Part shown: piece after piece, positions 31,662 to 42,699 of the stretch
Position numbering within the stretch: position 1 is the stretch's first letter
How the letters are laid out: each line of letters starts with the position of its first letter
Assembly: GCA_911728455.2 (NCBI GenBank)
Contig: OU452221.1
Coordinates: forward strand, 30,569,291-30,633,290
Source of the DNA: Marthasterias glacialis
Taxonomy: Eukaryota > Echinodermata > Asteroidea > Forcipulatida > Asteriidae
Direction of reading: 5' to 3'
DNA: 64,000 nucleotides
Notes under the pieces: generated by a model
What the model saw: the letters and a program-made list of their open reading frames with translations, nothing else
What the model was told of the DNA's origin: nothing
The model's database searches: none
Made by a program: the position numbers and the translations under genes

Positions 31662-34600
31662 TTAATACTGCATTTTGGGTTCTGGAGGAATCACAAGTAA
31701 GACTTGAATATCCATCACATTTGTTCCTGTCAAGCCAGTGACCAACAAATCCTTCCCTCTGTTTGCTTGACAATAAAATGAATAAGAATCATTGTTCCTC
31801 AAAAACTGTTCAGCCTCAATGCCTGATGAAGTGGCTAGCATTACTTGATGGGGGTCAGCCAATGCTCCTGCAGCATCAGTTGGACCATCTTGACCATCTG
31901 TACCCCCACTCAGGAACACAACTTTGAAGCCTTCTTGTACAAGATTCTGGAAATCTGATTGTTTGTTCATCTCAATGGCAGCAGCTAATGACATTTCTTG
32001 GTTCCTACCACCTTTACCCTGACCAACAACTTTTACAGTGGTCTCCCCTGCTCCAATCAAACATATCGGTTTATTTTGTTTGGAGGCATTTTCAACCAGA
32101 GTTTGAATCTTTGTTTCAGCATCAAGTCCATACAAAGCAATGAAGTTTTCATCGATGTGTTTGAAACCTGAGTCGCTTTGGGTAAGCTTTGCTTTATACA
32201 GGCAAAATATGTATTCAGCAATCTTGACAAACCAATCTCCTAGATTTCTTGCCTCGCCAGACAGTTCATTAGAAAGCAATAAAGTCTCAAAACCTAAATC
32301 CTGGGCATACCTTTTTGCTTCTTTAGTTGCAAGTTGGTTATTACCTATGGCAACATTCAATACATGATCTTGTGATGATGCTTTGTTCTCAATGGCTGAC
32401 CCCGTGGCAACCTTTCCTTGCAAGAATTTGAGAACACTTTCAGGGATTGAGGTGGTGGCTCCAAGATGAGAAATGATATCCAAGCAGTCTTGAGGTGTTG
32501 AGTTGTCCATTATTGTTGGTCCACTTGCTATCATGTCAAGTTGGTTCCCTATAATGTCGGACAAAATCAGACTCACCACCTGAAATGTATAGACAACAGA
32601 ACAGAATTGAAGAGCCAGCACCCAAGCTTGTTCTATCTGGTTACCAGCCTTTTGTACTGTAGGCAGGTAGGATTTGAAATACAGATATGTCCCCATAAAG
32701 AAATTACAGACCATATATTCAACATATGATCCATAAAAAGTATAAAAATAAACAAAAGTAGGGTTGTGATCGTATCAATTCACAGGCATCACTAAATCCT
32801 TCAATCTTGTTTGCAGTTTTTAAAGGTGGTATGAAGGCATGGTTACATTGAGATTTTTGTCAAAAGTTATTATAGATTATTTGTTTAAATTTGGTAATTG
32901 CCATTAGTCAATCGAATTGTACACCACTAGAACTACTATATTAACTATTTATTTGTCATGCACTGTCTTTTGAGTTGTGTTCTACGACCGAGTCTGTATT
33001 CATTGAGGCTAAAATAAAGATATTGAACTATAATCCACTGCCGTTTTCAGTACAATAACAAGCAGCTGTATGTAAACTGATAACACCATGAAGCAAATGT
33101 GGAAAACCTAAAACTGTTGATCTTGTTTTGCCCCACTATTTAAATAGAATGTTAATCAAACAATTGTTGGATCCCTTTTGTCTCTGACATCCACAAATCA
33201 TCACCTGGGCTGGGTAGGCTACCTGTGCCAGCCCACCACCTTTCAATTTAGACATGTGTTTTCTGATGGTGTTGAGTTGAGCGATTGAACACCCCTTCAT
33301 AGCTAAAGCCTTGGATACATCATAGATATCTTGCAAGGTTAATGGTGGTATGGGTGCTGGAAGCAAAGCCGAGCCACCACCTAAAAACAAATGACAACAA
33401 TTAAAAATCACAAGTTGTTATGGTGCAACTAACAAAGGACTTCAGGTAAGAGCCTCAGACTGCTTTACATAATAAAGTTAAGTTATAAGCTTAAAAGTAT
33501 AAAGTCAAAAGCCCATAAAACAAGTCATTACAAAACAACAACAAATGAAAAGTTATTGGTACTAGAACCTTCAGCATATATTTCATATTAGTTTCTTTCT
33601 CATTCTAAATTATGGCACCATGTGCATAAAACAGTTTCTATTAAGTGACTTATTATCTGATAGAAACAACATGTTCTAAATGTGCATTTAGAATACTTAA
33701 CTCTCCTAATCTTGGTAACATTTTCCAGTGAGTACACCAACCATTCAACTACACAGGTAGTGAATTGTGATACAAGTACTGGGGTGGGGAAGCATGTTTT
33801 TACCCTATCATAATTATTGCAGGGCTGTTGTGCATCTATCATTTCTAACCATGAGGATGATATTGACTTGTCCTACAGTACAAGGGTTCAAGATTCTCTC
33901 AAGATATAACAAGTAAGACTCTTTTCATAGACTGTGGTGTTCAAGTTCATCACACTGTCACATTTTTGTTTTGAAAAGTCATTTTGGGAATTTAATATTC
34001 TCACCAGATACCAAGGCAATCATTAGGTCATCCTTGCCGAGATCCGATGCCAGCTGGGTTATCTTTTCTGCTGCTCTCTGTGAATCGTCATCTGGTAAGT
34101 TGTTTTTAGCTCCCTCCATTATCACTACCTTGGAGTCCCTGGATGGTAACATATCACTGAAAATAACCAAGTACAGCTTTATCATATCCTTTATGTGATG
34201 GTTTAGTTTAAGTGTTAAAGTATGAATTTCATTCAACACAACAAATTAAAAATGGTTACAAAACTGCTACCGGTATACGAAAAATACAGCGAACTGCATT
34301 TTGCTACACGTAAATGGACATATTTTGTTTATCTCCAGTGGAACGTCACAAGCCGTACATCAAAACAGCTCTCTCATCAAAGACTTATGGTGGCCGCCAC
34401 TGCAGAATACTCTTTCTCCAAAAAACGATCGGTAAGTTTTAAGGAATCACTGTTAACCTGAGTAATAGACTGATTGCCCTCTCCAAGTCACGCCTTAGGG
34501 CTTCGCACTACACAGGCTCCACTACTTCACCATTTGCTGCTTGACAAGTTTCATGTCCCCATAATGGTTCCCACTGTCTGATCCTTGGCTACACTAACTT

Positions 34601-35964
34601 TCATTATGTCAAGGACTTCCATATAGCACTAGTGAACTGATAAAAACAAGAGGAGCGATGCCAGTTAGTCATTAGACTGACCTGAATCCACAGAGGACTA
34701 GACAGCAGTCAGATACTGAAAATACAGATTGCACAATGTGCTTACATACTGACCTTCGTCCAGACCTAGTGAGTGCATCCTGTATACTGTGAGGTACACT
34801 AGCAACTCCATGTTGTACATGGTCCCCTAGAATGGCTTCCACTGCCCCTACCATACCAATCACAGCCTTGCCAAATCCTACTATGTACACATTGTGGTCC
34901 ACCTGGAGAATGAGGAGCAGAACTGTGCTGTAAAGTCTTTATACATTGTGGACTGTCTTAAAGACAAGCAATTTCAAGTCCTAACATTTTGGATTACCAA
35001 CCCCATGTAATGATGACTATTTGGTGCACCACTCTTACTCCATAATAAATTATTTGCTAAATGGCCAAGGTCAAATAAGAGAAGTTTCTGAATAAATTAA
35101 TTTAAAAACCCAAGTAAATGCACAAAACCTTACATTATTTACTCTTAATTTCCAAAATTAATCCAAACTCTTTATCTCAAGATTTCTTTTCAAGGTCATA
35201 ATGTATGTGATCTGACATTATTCAGAATCACGCTTGTCATCTCTTACTGGGGAATTTTTCCTTGGAGGTCCTTAAATTGTCAAGTAGGCATACTGAGCCT
35301 AGTTGAGGATTCAATCACTGCACAAGGAGAGCATGCTCTTTTATCTGAACCCACTCTTGCACTGCCATAATATATTTAGAGAACTCTTGTGGAAGCAAGT
35401 CGGTATCTATGTATCATTTCTAGATAATGTTTTATCAGCTCTGGTTTATCTGAACATTATTACTTGCTGTCTAATTTCAGCCAGCTTTGAATGCAGATCT
35501 TTCTTAATATTAAATACCTTGTACTGCTTCTCATTCACCCTGAGACAGTTGCCATTGCAATTTAGTGTCTTGGAAACCAAACGATGTGGCAATACCGCTT
35601 CAACTCCTGCTGCAAATATGTTCCTTGCATCTTGCTTCAGTTTTTCCATTTGGGCATCCTGTGAAGATACATACTTGATAAGTTGACGTGGTGCCTATAA
35701 AAATGTTCAGAATTGGTGCACACAATTTATTGAAAGTTCTTCTTTGTTGACTCAATTAAATTTTTTCACTCTTTTCACCTAGTAAATAACTAAGGGTGAT
35801 AAAAAAAAAGTTACCATTGCTGACTGCTGGTTATTTGTAGACAGGGAACAACTGTGACCAAGATGCTTCAAGTCAAATTGGTTGAATATACGAAAAATCC
35901 TTCTGTCCAGATTGTGTCCACAGGAAACTAACCGCCGTGACATCATGACTCTATAAAAGTTCAT
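31662..35964 (-). CDS. GLYCTK: Glycerate 2-kinase (class II), complete, 6 coding exons
   Basis: It phosphorylates D-glycerate from serine and fructose breakdown to 2-phosphoglycerate. The exons on the minus strand are 35964-35815, 35658-35518, 34902-34754, 34156-34005, 33380-33205 and 32579-31662. They join in frame to 561 residues; the human protein has 523. The first exon is basic and nearly free of acids, as a mitochondrial presequence would be. Then come VDHNVYIVGFGKA; SGGGSALLPAPIPP across the exon 4/5 junction; LKGGGLAQVAYPAQ; VVSLILSD with IASGPT; GAGETTV with GKGGRNQEMSL; and SGGTDGQDGPTDAAGA with the C-terminal MOFRL domain. The phase-0/2/1 junctions all restore conserved residues. 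A second start (ATGATG at 35946-35941) is possible. Introns show no further gene. Confidence 0.95.
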
Positions 35965-37189
35965 TGTGAAAAATCCTGAGGAAATTCACTGTACTCTTTT
36001 GTAAATGTCTCAGGGTTCTGAGCGGGGGCACTGGTACAGTGCTTAAACACATCGGTATATTGGTTAAAAACAATCATTTGTCTTACCAACACCCCATGTC
36101 ACCATGAGACTGTGATTCTTTTTGGATATTTAGGTGTTCCCGGAGATCTTTAATTCTACACACTTAATCAATTCATATCAATCAAGTGGTGTACATTTTG
36201 TCTGTAGTAAGAACTTTAAGAAGTGTAACTTATATTTTTTAAGACATTAAAAAGAGTATTGATATCACAACAAATTTCGCATGCTATAAAATTTAGTATA
36301 TAACCTTTCTCCACCGGATGTCCGTCACTGGGGATTGCCAGGTAGGTATTTCTCATTATGATCAGATGATACGTCTTTGGACTTTGCATTAATAAAAAAT
36401 ACAACATAACAATATCTTTGGGGGGCGGCGGTCGGTGTTATATCACTGGCCTAAGTGAGACTATTGAGGGCGCTAGTGTAAATAGTACCCTTGATCGACG
36501 ATGTGTAATGCATGAGACGAGTACGACGTAGTATTACAGTATAGTAGCCAGTACAGTAGAACAAAGTAGTACTACTACTAGTAGTACTACAGTAGTGTCG
36601 GCTGTTATTACATTAATGAGTGGCTCGTTAGAAAAGTTTTAGCTCGAAGGACCCATAAATTGACATTGGTAAGTATTCTGTTACTTGTTTGTTAGTTGCA
36701 CCATGGAGGTAGGAAATACATGAGGAATACATTATTCCTTTCTTCATGATGGTGCGCCAATTATAACCTTCGATCCTCCTCCCCTACGACGTTCGATTCG
36801 ACGTAGCGTGCCGTCCGTAGTGTGACTATACTCCCTAGGACTTGGGGTTTCTGCACAGTACAGGGAGATGATGATGAAGTACGAAGGATAGACCCTAGTC
36901 CCTGGTGCGCTCTTTGACTTCGACGGTCAACCTGTTTTCATCTTCATCTTCATCATCATCTCCATCATCATCTCCATTGATTTAATCAGTAAATTATCTT
37001 CCGATACATCACACTAAGTTACTTACGCGCTTCTTGTGGTGGATGAGCTTGGCCTTAGGATCCTTGTCTTAATAGGCCTAGAAATAGTTCTTAAGTGTGT
37101 GATGTTGTAGACTGGATTTAAAGCTGCCATGCTGGTGCTGCCTACTATAGGGTACTATCATGACTATGCTGGCTGGAAGTGCATTCCAA
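35965..37189. other. Upstream region of GLYCTK; possible promoter area
   Basis: There is no convincing coding frame. It contains a short GC-rich stretch (about 36418-36500), a TAGTACTACTAC palindrome cluster (about 36565-36595) and a CATCATCTCC run (about 36945-36975). A good GTAAGT donor follows ACATTG at about 36669. That could be a non-coding first exon on the plus strand, perhaps for ABHD6, whose 5' UTR appears to start with an acceptor near 44996. This is a guess. Confidence 0.3.
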
Positions 37190-38604
37190 TCAATGATGGT
37201 GGAGATGAAGAATGAGTCTTTTAAACTCAAGCTTTGTGATTGAGTTGTCCAAACTTCTGATTGTGGCCCCTAGATTCCCGGGTTTGAGGTTGTACATGAC
37301 TGGTGAAGTGGAATATCGACTAACCCATTCTGCATCTTGTAATCCATCCATCCCTAGCTTTTGGCGGCGTCTTCTGGTTGGCAAGGTGTCCCATTTTAAT
37401 TCCCCTAGGATTTTAGATACTGTGCCGTCTTCTCTTGAGTATTCGCTCTTAGTCTTACAAAAACAAGTGTTTGTCGTTGAACATGCTTTAAAGACCTGAT
37501 GTTTTTTTTAATGGACGAGTCCCAAGCAGTAGAGGCAGACTCAAGAAGACGACGAACCATACTCTGGTAAGCAGTCACCTTTACATCTTCACCGCAGCTC
37601 CAGAGGTATCTTCTGATGACATTTGGGACTCTCTCGTGCCTTTTTGATTGTCTCCTGGACCTGGATGTGGGTATCCCAGCTAAGGGTGTTTGAGACATGA
37701 ACTCCTAGGTGCAATGAAGAGGAGACATTCTCCAGTGTGTGACTACAGAATGTATATTCATGGTGAGGACGATTCCTTTTACCAATAGTCATTGTGTTAC
37801 ATTTTGAAGGGTTGAAATTCATTAGCAATGTGTCTTGCCAGGATTCGTAAATATTCAAGTCTTTTTGCCGTATGCTCAAGTCCTCAGTAGATAATATCGG
37901 AGTATACAACAAGCAGTCATCTGCAAAAAGCCTAATCTGTGAAGTTACTTTGTTGGGCAGGTCATTGATGTAAAGCAGGAACGAAAGTGGCCATGTGACT
38001 GTTCCCTGAGGTACACCAGATGTTACTAATGATTGGCCATTCACCACAACTTGCTGGCTACGACCGAACAGAAAATTTTTAACCCATGTTGAGATTTCCC
38101 CACGAAGTCAATAATATTCTAGCTTGGATATGAGGTGACAATGTGGTACCTCATCAAAGGCTTTTGAGAAATCAAGTGGAATCAAGAGGAATACCATCTG
38201 GTCCATGAGCCTTTGTTGGATTGAGTCCATGAAGAAGTTTTTCCACCCCCTCGCTGGTTTTATGCAAATGATTTATAGCCTCGAATGAGCTGGTTCCCAA
38301 AGAAGGAAGTTCACCATCTGGTTCATCTGTAAAGACACTCTGGAACTGGTTGTTGAGAATATTAGCTTTCTCCTTATCACTACTCACGACCTTGCCATCC
38401 TTTTCCAAGTCGGCTATATCAGAGTACTCCTGACGAAGCTTCTTGATATAGGACCAGAAATGTTGGATTGTATTTGATCGCTGAACCAAGAGTGTCACCA
38501 ATGTAGGTTGAGCGAGCGTGCTTGAGATGTTTGTGGACTTGTCTTCTTGCTGAGCGGAATGCCCCCCAGTCAGATTGTTTACCAGTCCTCTTTGCTTTAT
38601 TGTA
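37190..38604 (-). pseudogene. Decayed LINE, 3' half: reverse transcriptase remnant
   Basis: Minus-strand pieces of a CR1/jockey-superfamily reverse transcriptase in several frames. KAHGPDGIP lies near 38190, LDFSKAFDEVPH near 38150 and SGVPQGT near 38010. The active-site box FADDCLLY lies near 37915, followed by the conserved thumb and C-terminal region (AWDSSIKKNIRSLKHVQRQ) down to about 37200. Stops and shifts are frequent, and the usual GTVLGPLLF appears as GTVTWPLSF. About 100 residues of the finger region are missing between GPDGIP and LDFSKAFD. It continues at 41257 on the far side of the nested jockey-like element. Confidence 0.85.
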
Positions 38605-38616
38605 AAGGTCTACGCT

Positions 38617-41244
38617 TCTTCTTCTTTCGTATGAGTTAGTAGTGTTGTATGTCCATCAGGCTGTTTCTCTAAGTTGGGTAAGCCAGTTGATTTGTGCATC
38701 ATTTGGGCTTGATAGGTCAGTCATTCCATCAGGGGGTTGAAGGTCAGGGCAATTGTAGACAATATGATCTGCCGTCTGCTCATCTGCACCGCAAGTGCAT
38801 GCCGGTGAGTCTCGAAGTTTCCAGCGATGCATATTGGCGCTGAATCTGCCAACCCCAGTTCGCAGCCGATTGAGTGTTACCCACTCCCTCCGAGGTAGTT
38901 CAGAGCCAGCAGGAGCTTTGATGCCAGGGGGAACAGTAAACTGCTGTGGACGAATTGTCTCTTGCCAGCTCTTTTCCCACTCCTGAATGAGGCTGAAATC
39001 CAATCTGCTGAGGGCGGCTGCATGACGGGAGAAAGGTCGACGAGATCGGAGGCGTTGACGACCTAGGTCCTGGGATTCTCTTGTTATCTTGTGCAAGGGG
39101 TGGTCCTCATCAACCAAGGATTTGGTTGCTAGCCTGTCTGTCAGATGCTCGCGGCGTAGACTTGGTGGTGCAATTCCAGCAAGGACTGGAAGGAGATCTG
39201 TTGGTGTAGGCCGGAGACATCCAGTGATGAGCCGCATGGTGTCATTCAGTGCACGGTCCAGCTTTTTGGTGTGAGTGCTCCTACACCACGCTTGAGTAGC
39301 ATATTCAGCTGAGCTGTAGACCAGGGCTAGAGCTCCCGTGCGGAGGGTGGATGTTGATGCACCCCATGATGTCCCAGCTAAGCGACGCAACAAGTTGTTC
39401 CTGGCTGAGACCTTTGCCCGCAGGGATTCGAGGTGTTGTTTGTACGTCAGTTGTCTGTCCAGTTTAACTCCAAGGTATGTTGGATGGGGGTTGTTCGGTA
39501 GGGGTGTGCCGTCGTGAACAACAGACAACTGTCGATTGGCTTCTTTTGTGTTGAGATGAAATGCTGTTGCTGTGGTCTTGGCAACACTCAGCTTTAGTCT
39601 CCACATCTTCAGGTAGTCAGCGAGCAACTTCATGTCAGCAGTAAGTACTTTCTCAACTTTGGTCCAGTTTCTATCTGAATAAAGGAGTGCCAGATCATCT
39701 GCGTAGCCATACTGCGTTGATGCTGTGCAAGGTAGGTCACTGATGTAGATGTTGAAGAGCATGGGAGACAACACTGAGCCCTGGGGCACCCCATTCCGTA
39801 GACGACGTGGTCGGCTAGTTTGTCCGTCGCTGGTCTTGATTACAAAGCTGCGGTTTGCAAGGATTGTTGCAAGAAACCGCACTAAGTGACAATCAGGGAT
39901 GATGCGGAGAAGTTTCAGAATCAAACCATGATGCCATACAGTGTCATATGCCGCAGTTAGATCCACTAGGACAAGGCCTGCCTTGTTGCACTTTTCAAAG
40001 CTCTCTTCGATATCATTCGTTAGCTTGACAATCTGATGGGCAGTACATCGACCGTGACGGAAGCCTGCTTGCTCATCTGGAAGTTGGGGATCAACCACTG
40101 GATTGAGTCGGGCCAGGAGGAGCCTTTCGAGAAGCTTGAATGGCACACACAAGAGTGAGATAGGTCTGTAGCTCTTGGGATTATCTGCAGGCTTGTTGGG
40201 TTTCAGCAGGGCGACAACAGAAGATTTCCTCCAGATCTTCGGTATCCGCAGTCCAGTGAGGCAAGTCGAGTAAAAAGCACAGAGCCAGTCCTGGCTCTTG
40301 GGACCACAGTGCTTGAGAAATTCTGGGAAGATGTTGTCTGGACCCTGAGCTTTCCCACGTTTCAATTGGGAGAGAACTAGTGTGAGCTCAGCAGAAGTGA
40401 ACGGTTTGGAGAGGAAACCATCTACCCCTGGAGCATTCCAGAGCCTTGTAGTTTCCTGTTTGACAGTGCGGGCATGGTCTTTGTCTGGGTTGTCGAAGTT
40501 GCCGTTGGCAAGCAGCTGATGTGCGATGGAGTTTGCTGTGACAGGGCAGTGCTTCGGACGGGAACTGCGGCCGGTGAGACGGTTGAGGGTCATCCAAGCC
40601 AGCCTGCTTGAGTGGGTGAAATCAATACCTTGTACTGTCTCTTCCCAGCGTTCCCTTCGTTTCTTATCTAGGCAGTCTGTCAGCTCTGCAGCCAAGGTGG
40701 CACTTTCTCTATCACTGTCAGAATGAATAAATGCATTGTAACAGTTATCACACTCTTCATCCCAAGCCGGTATGTAGCAGCGACGAAATCCTCGAGGGAC
40801 AGCACGCTTGGCTGAGTTGATTAGAAGTTTACAGAAGGCCGAGTAGGCTCTGTCCAAGTTCCCGGAAGTAGGAAGAGGGAGGGTGTCTGTCCCAGATTCA
40901 ACCAGTTCACTGAACTGATTCCAGTTAGCCTTTCTGAAGTTCCACCTCTTTACAGGTCTGGAAAAGATTGGTTCAATAGGGTTATCCGGGGTGATCAGAG
41001 ATGGTCTGTGCTGTGACTTGGGGAAAGGGTCCAGGACTGAACGGTGCGGGGACGGACCATTCAGGTTGACAAAGGCCAGGTCAGGGTTGGTTGTTGTGTT
41101 CCAACGGCCGGAGCGAAAGCTGTCGGGCTCTTTCGAGTCATACAGGAGGTGGACACCACAGGCCGAGGCCCAATCCTCAAGAGTAGAACCATCAAGGGTA
41201 GTTGTCCGGTAACCCCATGTCGTACTCTGGCAATTGAAATCTCC
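38617..41244 (-). mobile_element. 5'-truncated jockey-like LINE inserted into an older LINE
   Basis: A 2628-bp minus-strand insertion bounded by the 12-bp target duplication AAGGTCTACGCT (38605-38616 and 41245-41256, plus strand). Its 3' end on the minus strand reads CATACGAAAGAAGAAGA, a short GAA-rich tail. The 5' end starts exactly at the endonuclease motif GDFN, so most of the endonuclease and any first frame are missing, as expected from incomplete reverse transcription. Codon use and GC content are visibly higher than in the surrounding DNA. Confidence 0.93.
38656..41244 (-). CDS. Reverse transcriptase polyprotein of the jockey-like element (5' truncated)
   Basis: The frame is open for 863 codons including the stop, from the truncation point. 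It begins GDFNCQSTTWGY (endonuclease motif) and continues with SGRWNTTTNPDLAFV, the rest of the endonuclease. The reverse transcriptase follows: KAQGPDNIFPEFLK, SYRPISLLCVPFKLLERLL, EQAGFRHGR, LVDLTAAYDTVWH, GVPQGSVLSPMLFNIYISDLP and the active site YADDLALLY. The C-terminus has a CxC..H..C cluster (CTCGADEQTADHIVYNCP), common in jockey-type elements. No host promoter or ATG precedes it. The codon at 40857-40855 is TTG, so a start there is not supported. The enzyme cannot be complete because the endonuclease N-terminus is missing. Confidence 0.93.
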   Translation of the reverse strand, partial: GDFNCQSTTWGYRTTTLDGSTLEDWASACGVHLLYDSKEPDSFRSGRWNTTTNPDLAFVNLNGPSPHRSVLDPFPKSQHRPSLITPDNPIEPIFSRPVKRWNFRKANWNQFSELVESGTDTLPLPTSGNLDRAYSAFCKLLINSAKRAVPRGFRRCYIPAWDEECDNCYNAFIHSDSDRESATLAAELTDCLDKKRRERWEETVQGIDFTHSSRLAWMTLNRLTGRSSRPKHCPVTANSIAHQLLANGNFDNPDKDHARTVKQETTRLWNAPGVDGFLSKPFTSAELTLVLSQLKRGKAQGPDNIFPEFLKHCGPKSQDWLCAFYSTCLTGLRIPKIWRKSSVVALLKPNKPADNPKSYRPISLLCVPFKLLERLLLARLNPVVDPQLPDEQAGFRHGRCTAHQIVKLTNDIEESFEKCNKAGLVLVDLTAAYDTVWHHGLILKLLRIIPDCHLVRFLATILANRSFVIKTSDGQTSRPRRLRNGVPQGSVLSPMLFNIYISDLPCTASTQYGYADDLALLYSDRNWTKVEKVLTADMKLLADYLKMWRLKLSVAKTTATAFHLNTKEANRQLSVVHDGTPLPNNPHPTYLGVKLDRQLTYKQHLESLRAKVSARNNLLRRLAGTSWGASTSTLRTGALALVYSSAEYATQAWCRSTHTKKLDRALNDTMRLITGCLRPTPTDLLPVLAGIAPPSLRREHLTDRLATKSLVDEDHPLHKITRESQDLGRQRLRSRRPFSRHAAALSRLDFSLIQEWEKSWQETIRPQQFTVPPGIKAPAGSELPRREWVTLNRLRTGVGRFSANMHRWKLRDSPACTCGADEQTADHIVYNCPDLQPPDGMTDLSSPNDAQINWLTQLRETA

Positions 41245-41256
41245 AAGGTCTACGCT

Positions 41257-42540
41257 GTTTCTTCTTTACTTCCCTCCTCAGGGTTCTGTTAAACTAAGGC
41301 AGGTTAAAACGACTGGATGTCATATGAGTAGGGATAATTTTGTCCATAATCTCAAGAATACCTGTTTTTATTGTTGTCCACTTGTCACTAGCACACATCC
41401 CCACAGTAGTCTCAAAGTAGTCTGAAGCCAAGTTTTCAAGTTCTTTCTGAATGAATGCTAACCTCCTCCACTTTCCTCCAAAGATAAACTTTCCTTTTGA
41501 CAGGATGCTTTCTTGAAGGAGCAGCTTTCAGGTTGACAATCGCAGAGATGATCTGCTACCATCAGTAACTTGGATCTCTCCAATGATGTCAGAATTGTTT
41601 GTAAAAACCAGATCTAATATGTTATCTGCGCCTCCCTGATCAGCCCTTGTTGAGTGCATGACATGTACCTCCATCTCTTCAACCATACAAATCAGTTTCT
41701 CAGCTGCTTTCATACTGTAGCTACTTTTTGGCGTAACAAAATAATTCCCCCAGCTGATGATAGGCAAATTGAAGTCACCAGTGAGAACAACATCATGGGA
41801 ATTGATCTTGTAGCCCATTTTGATGAAACAACTGTGTAATTTGTCCACCATATCACCAGTAGTTCTTATTTTGGTGAACGATAAAAAACTCCAGTCAGAA
41901 TATGTCTTCTTCAGAAGGCATTCAGTGTCAAGATCACTGCAAACTGTAGTGGTCAGGTCACCAATGACTGCTTGAAAAACTCCACCTCCAGTAGTTTCAG
42001 TAGCACGGTCCTTACGAGAAACAGAATAGTTCTCTGGAAAAATTTCTGAACTTTTGATGCTATGGTCCAGCCACGACGCAGTGCCACAGATAAAATCAGG
42101 CTTTACAGTATCAAAGCCGCAATATCAGCTTGCCTATTTTTTACACTTTGACAGTTAACAAGGATCAATTTAATCCCACTACGAGTCAGTGGTTTACGCT
42201 TGGTCTTTTTGGTCTTGGTTTTCTGATGCTTGGTAGACTGCTCCTGAGGAGTGGAAACATTGATTATATTGTCAGTATCATCCTCATTAGGTCCTATTAC
42301 ATGAGCAATCATATCCAAGATGTCAAATGGATTTGGCGTTGATAGTCATTTTTATCACTAAAGAATGAGTCTGAAAAGTTGAGCACTGATTTTCGATCAC
42401 CAAAATGTTGCTTTCTGTTTACAGGGCGAGATACACAGGGACCAGTACCTCTATTCTGGAATCCACAATCTGTGCTATCATCAGGCTTTAACACGTTGAG
42501 AATAAAGTTTTCAGTCGATAGTGACACCCAAAAGTTTACA
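41257..42540 (-). pseudogene. Decayed LINE, 5' half: N-terminal region and endonuclease remnant
   Basis: Minus-strand frames encode a basic Lys/Thr-rich segment (KHQKTKTKKTKRK), then ILVNCQSVKNRQADIAAL, KPDFICGTASWLDHSI, YSVSRKDR with GGGVF, and VVLTGDFNLP with NILDLVFTN. This is the apurinic-type endonuclease of CR1/jockey-superfamily LINEs. The usual TESWL reads TASWL, so the catalytic glutamate is lost (42077-42079). Frameshifts separate the pieces. It belongs with 37190-38604. Confidence 0.85.
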
Positions 42541-42559
42541 ATTTTGGTGCAAGTCTAAA

Positions 42560-42690
42560 TTTCAGTATAAATCTGGGGTGCTGTACTCCTTTTTTGAAAT
42601 GTTGACTTGGACTGTCTATGGATGTACATGTAGAAATTAATATTTACTCCATGGACTGTCGTACTACATGTACTACTACCGCCCCAGGAA
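42560..42690. mobile_element. Decayed family C element
   Basis: The left part CTGGGGTGCTGTACTCCTTT with TTTTGAAATGTTGAC matches the inner end of the elements at 25921 and 58120. The right part GTACTACTACCGCCCCAGG is a worn inverted match. It lies right beside the 5' end of the old LINE. No target duplication remains. Confidence 0.55.
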
Positions 42691-42699
42691 GTATCTAGG

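Noticed and set aside
40855-40857. Start of the 733-residue reverse transcriptase frame at this codon
   Set aside because: The codon is TTG and the frame stays open upstream to 41244 with recognisable endonuclease sequence.
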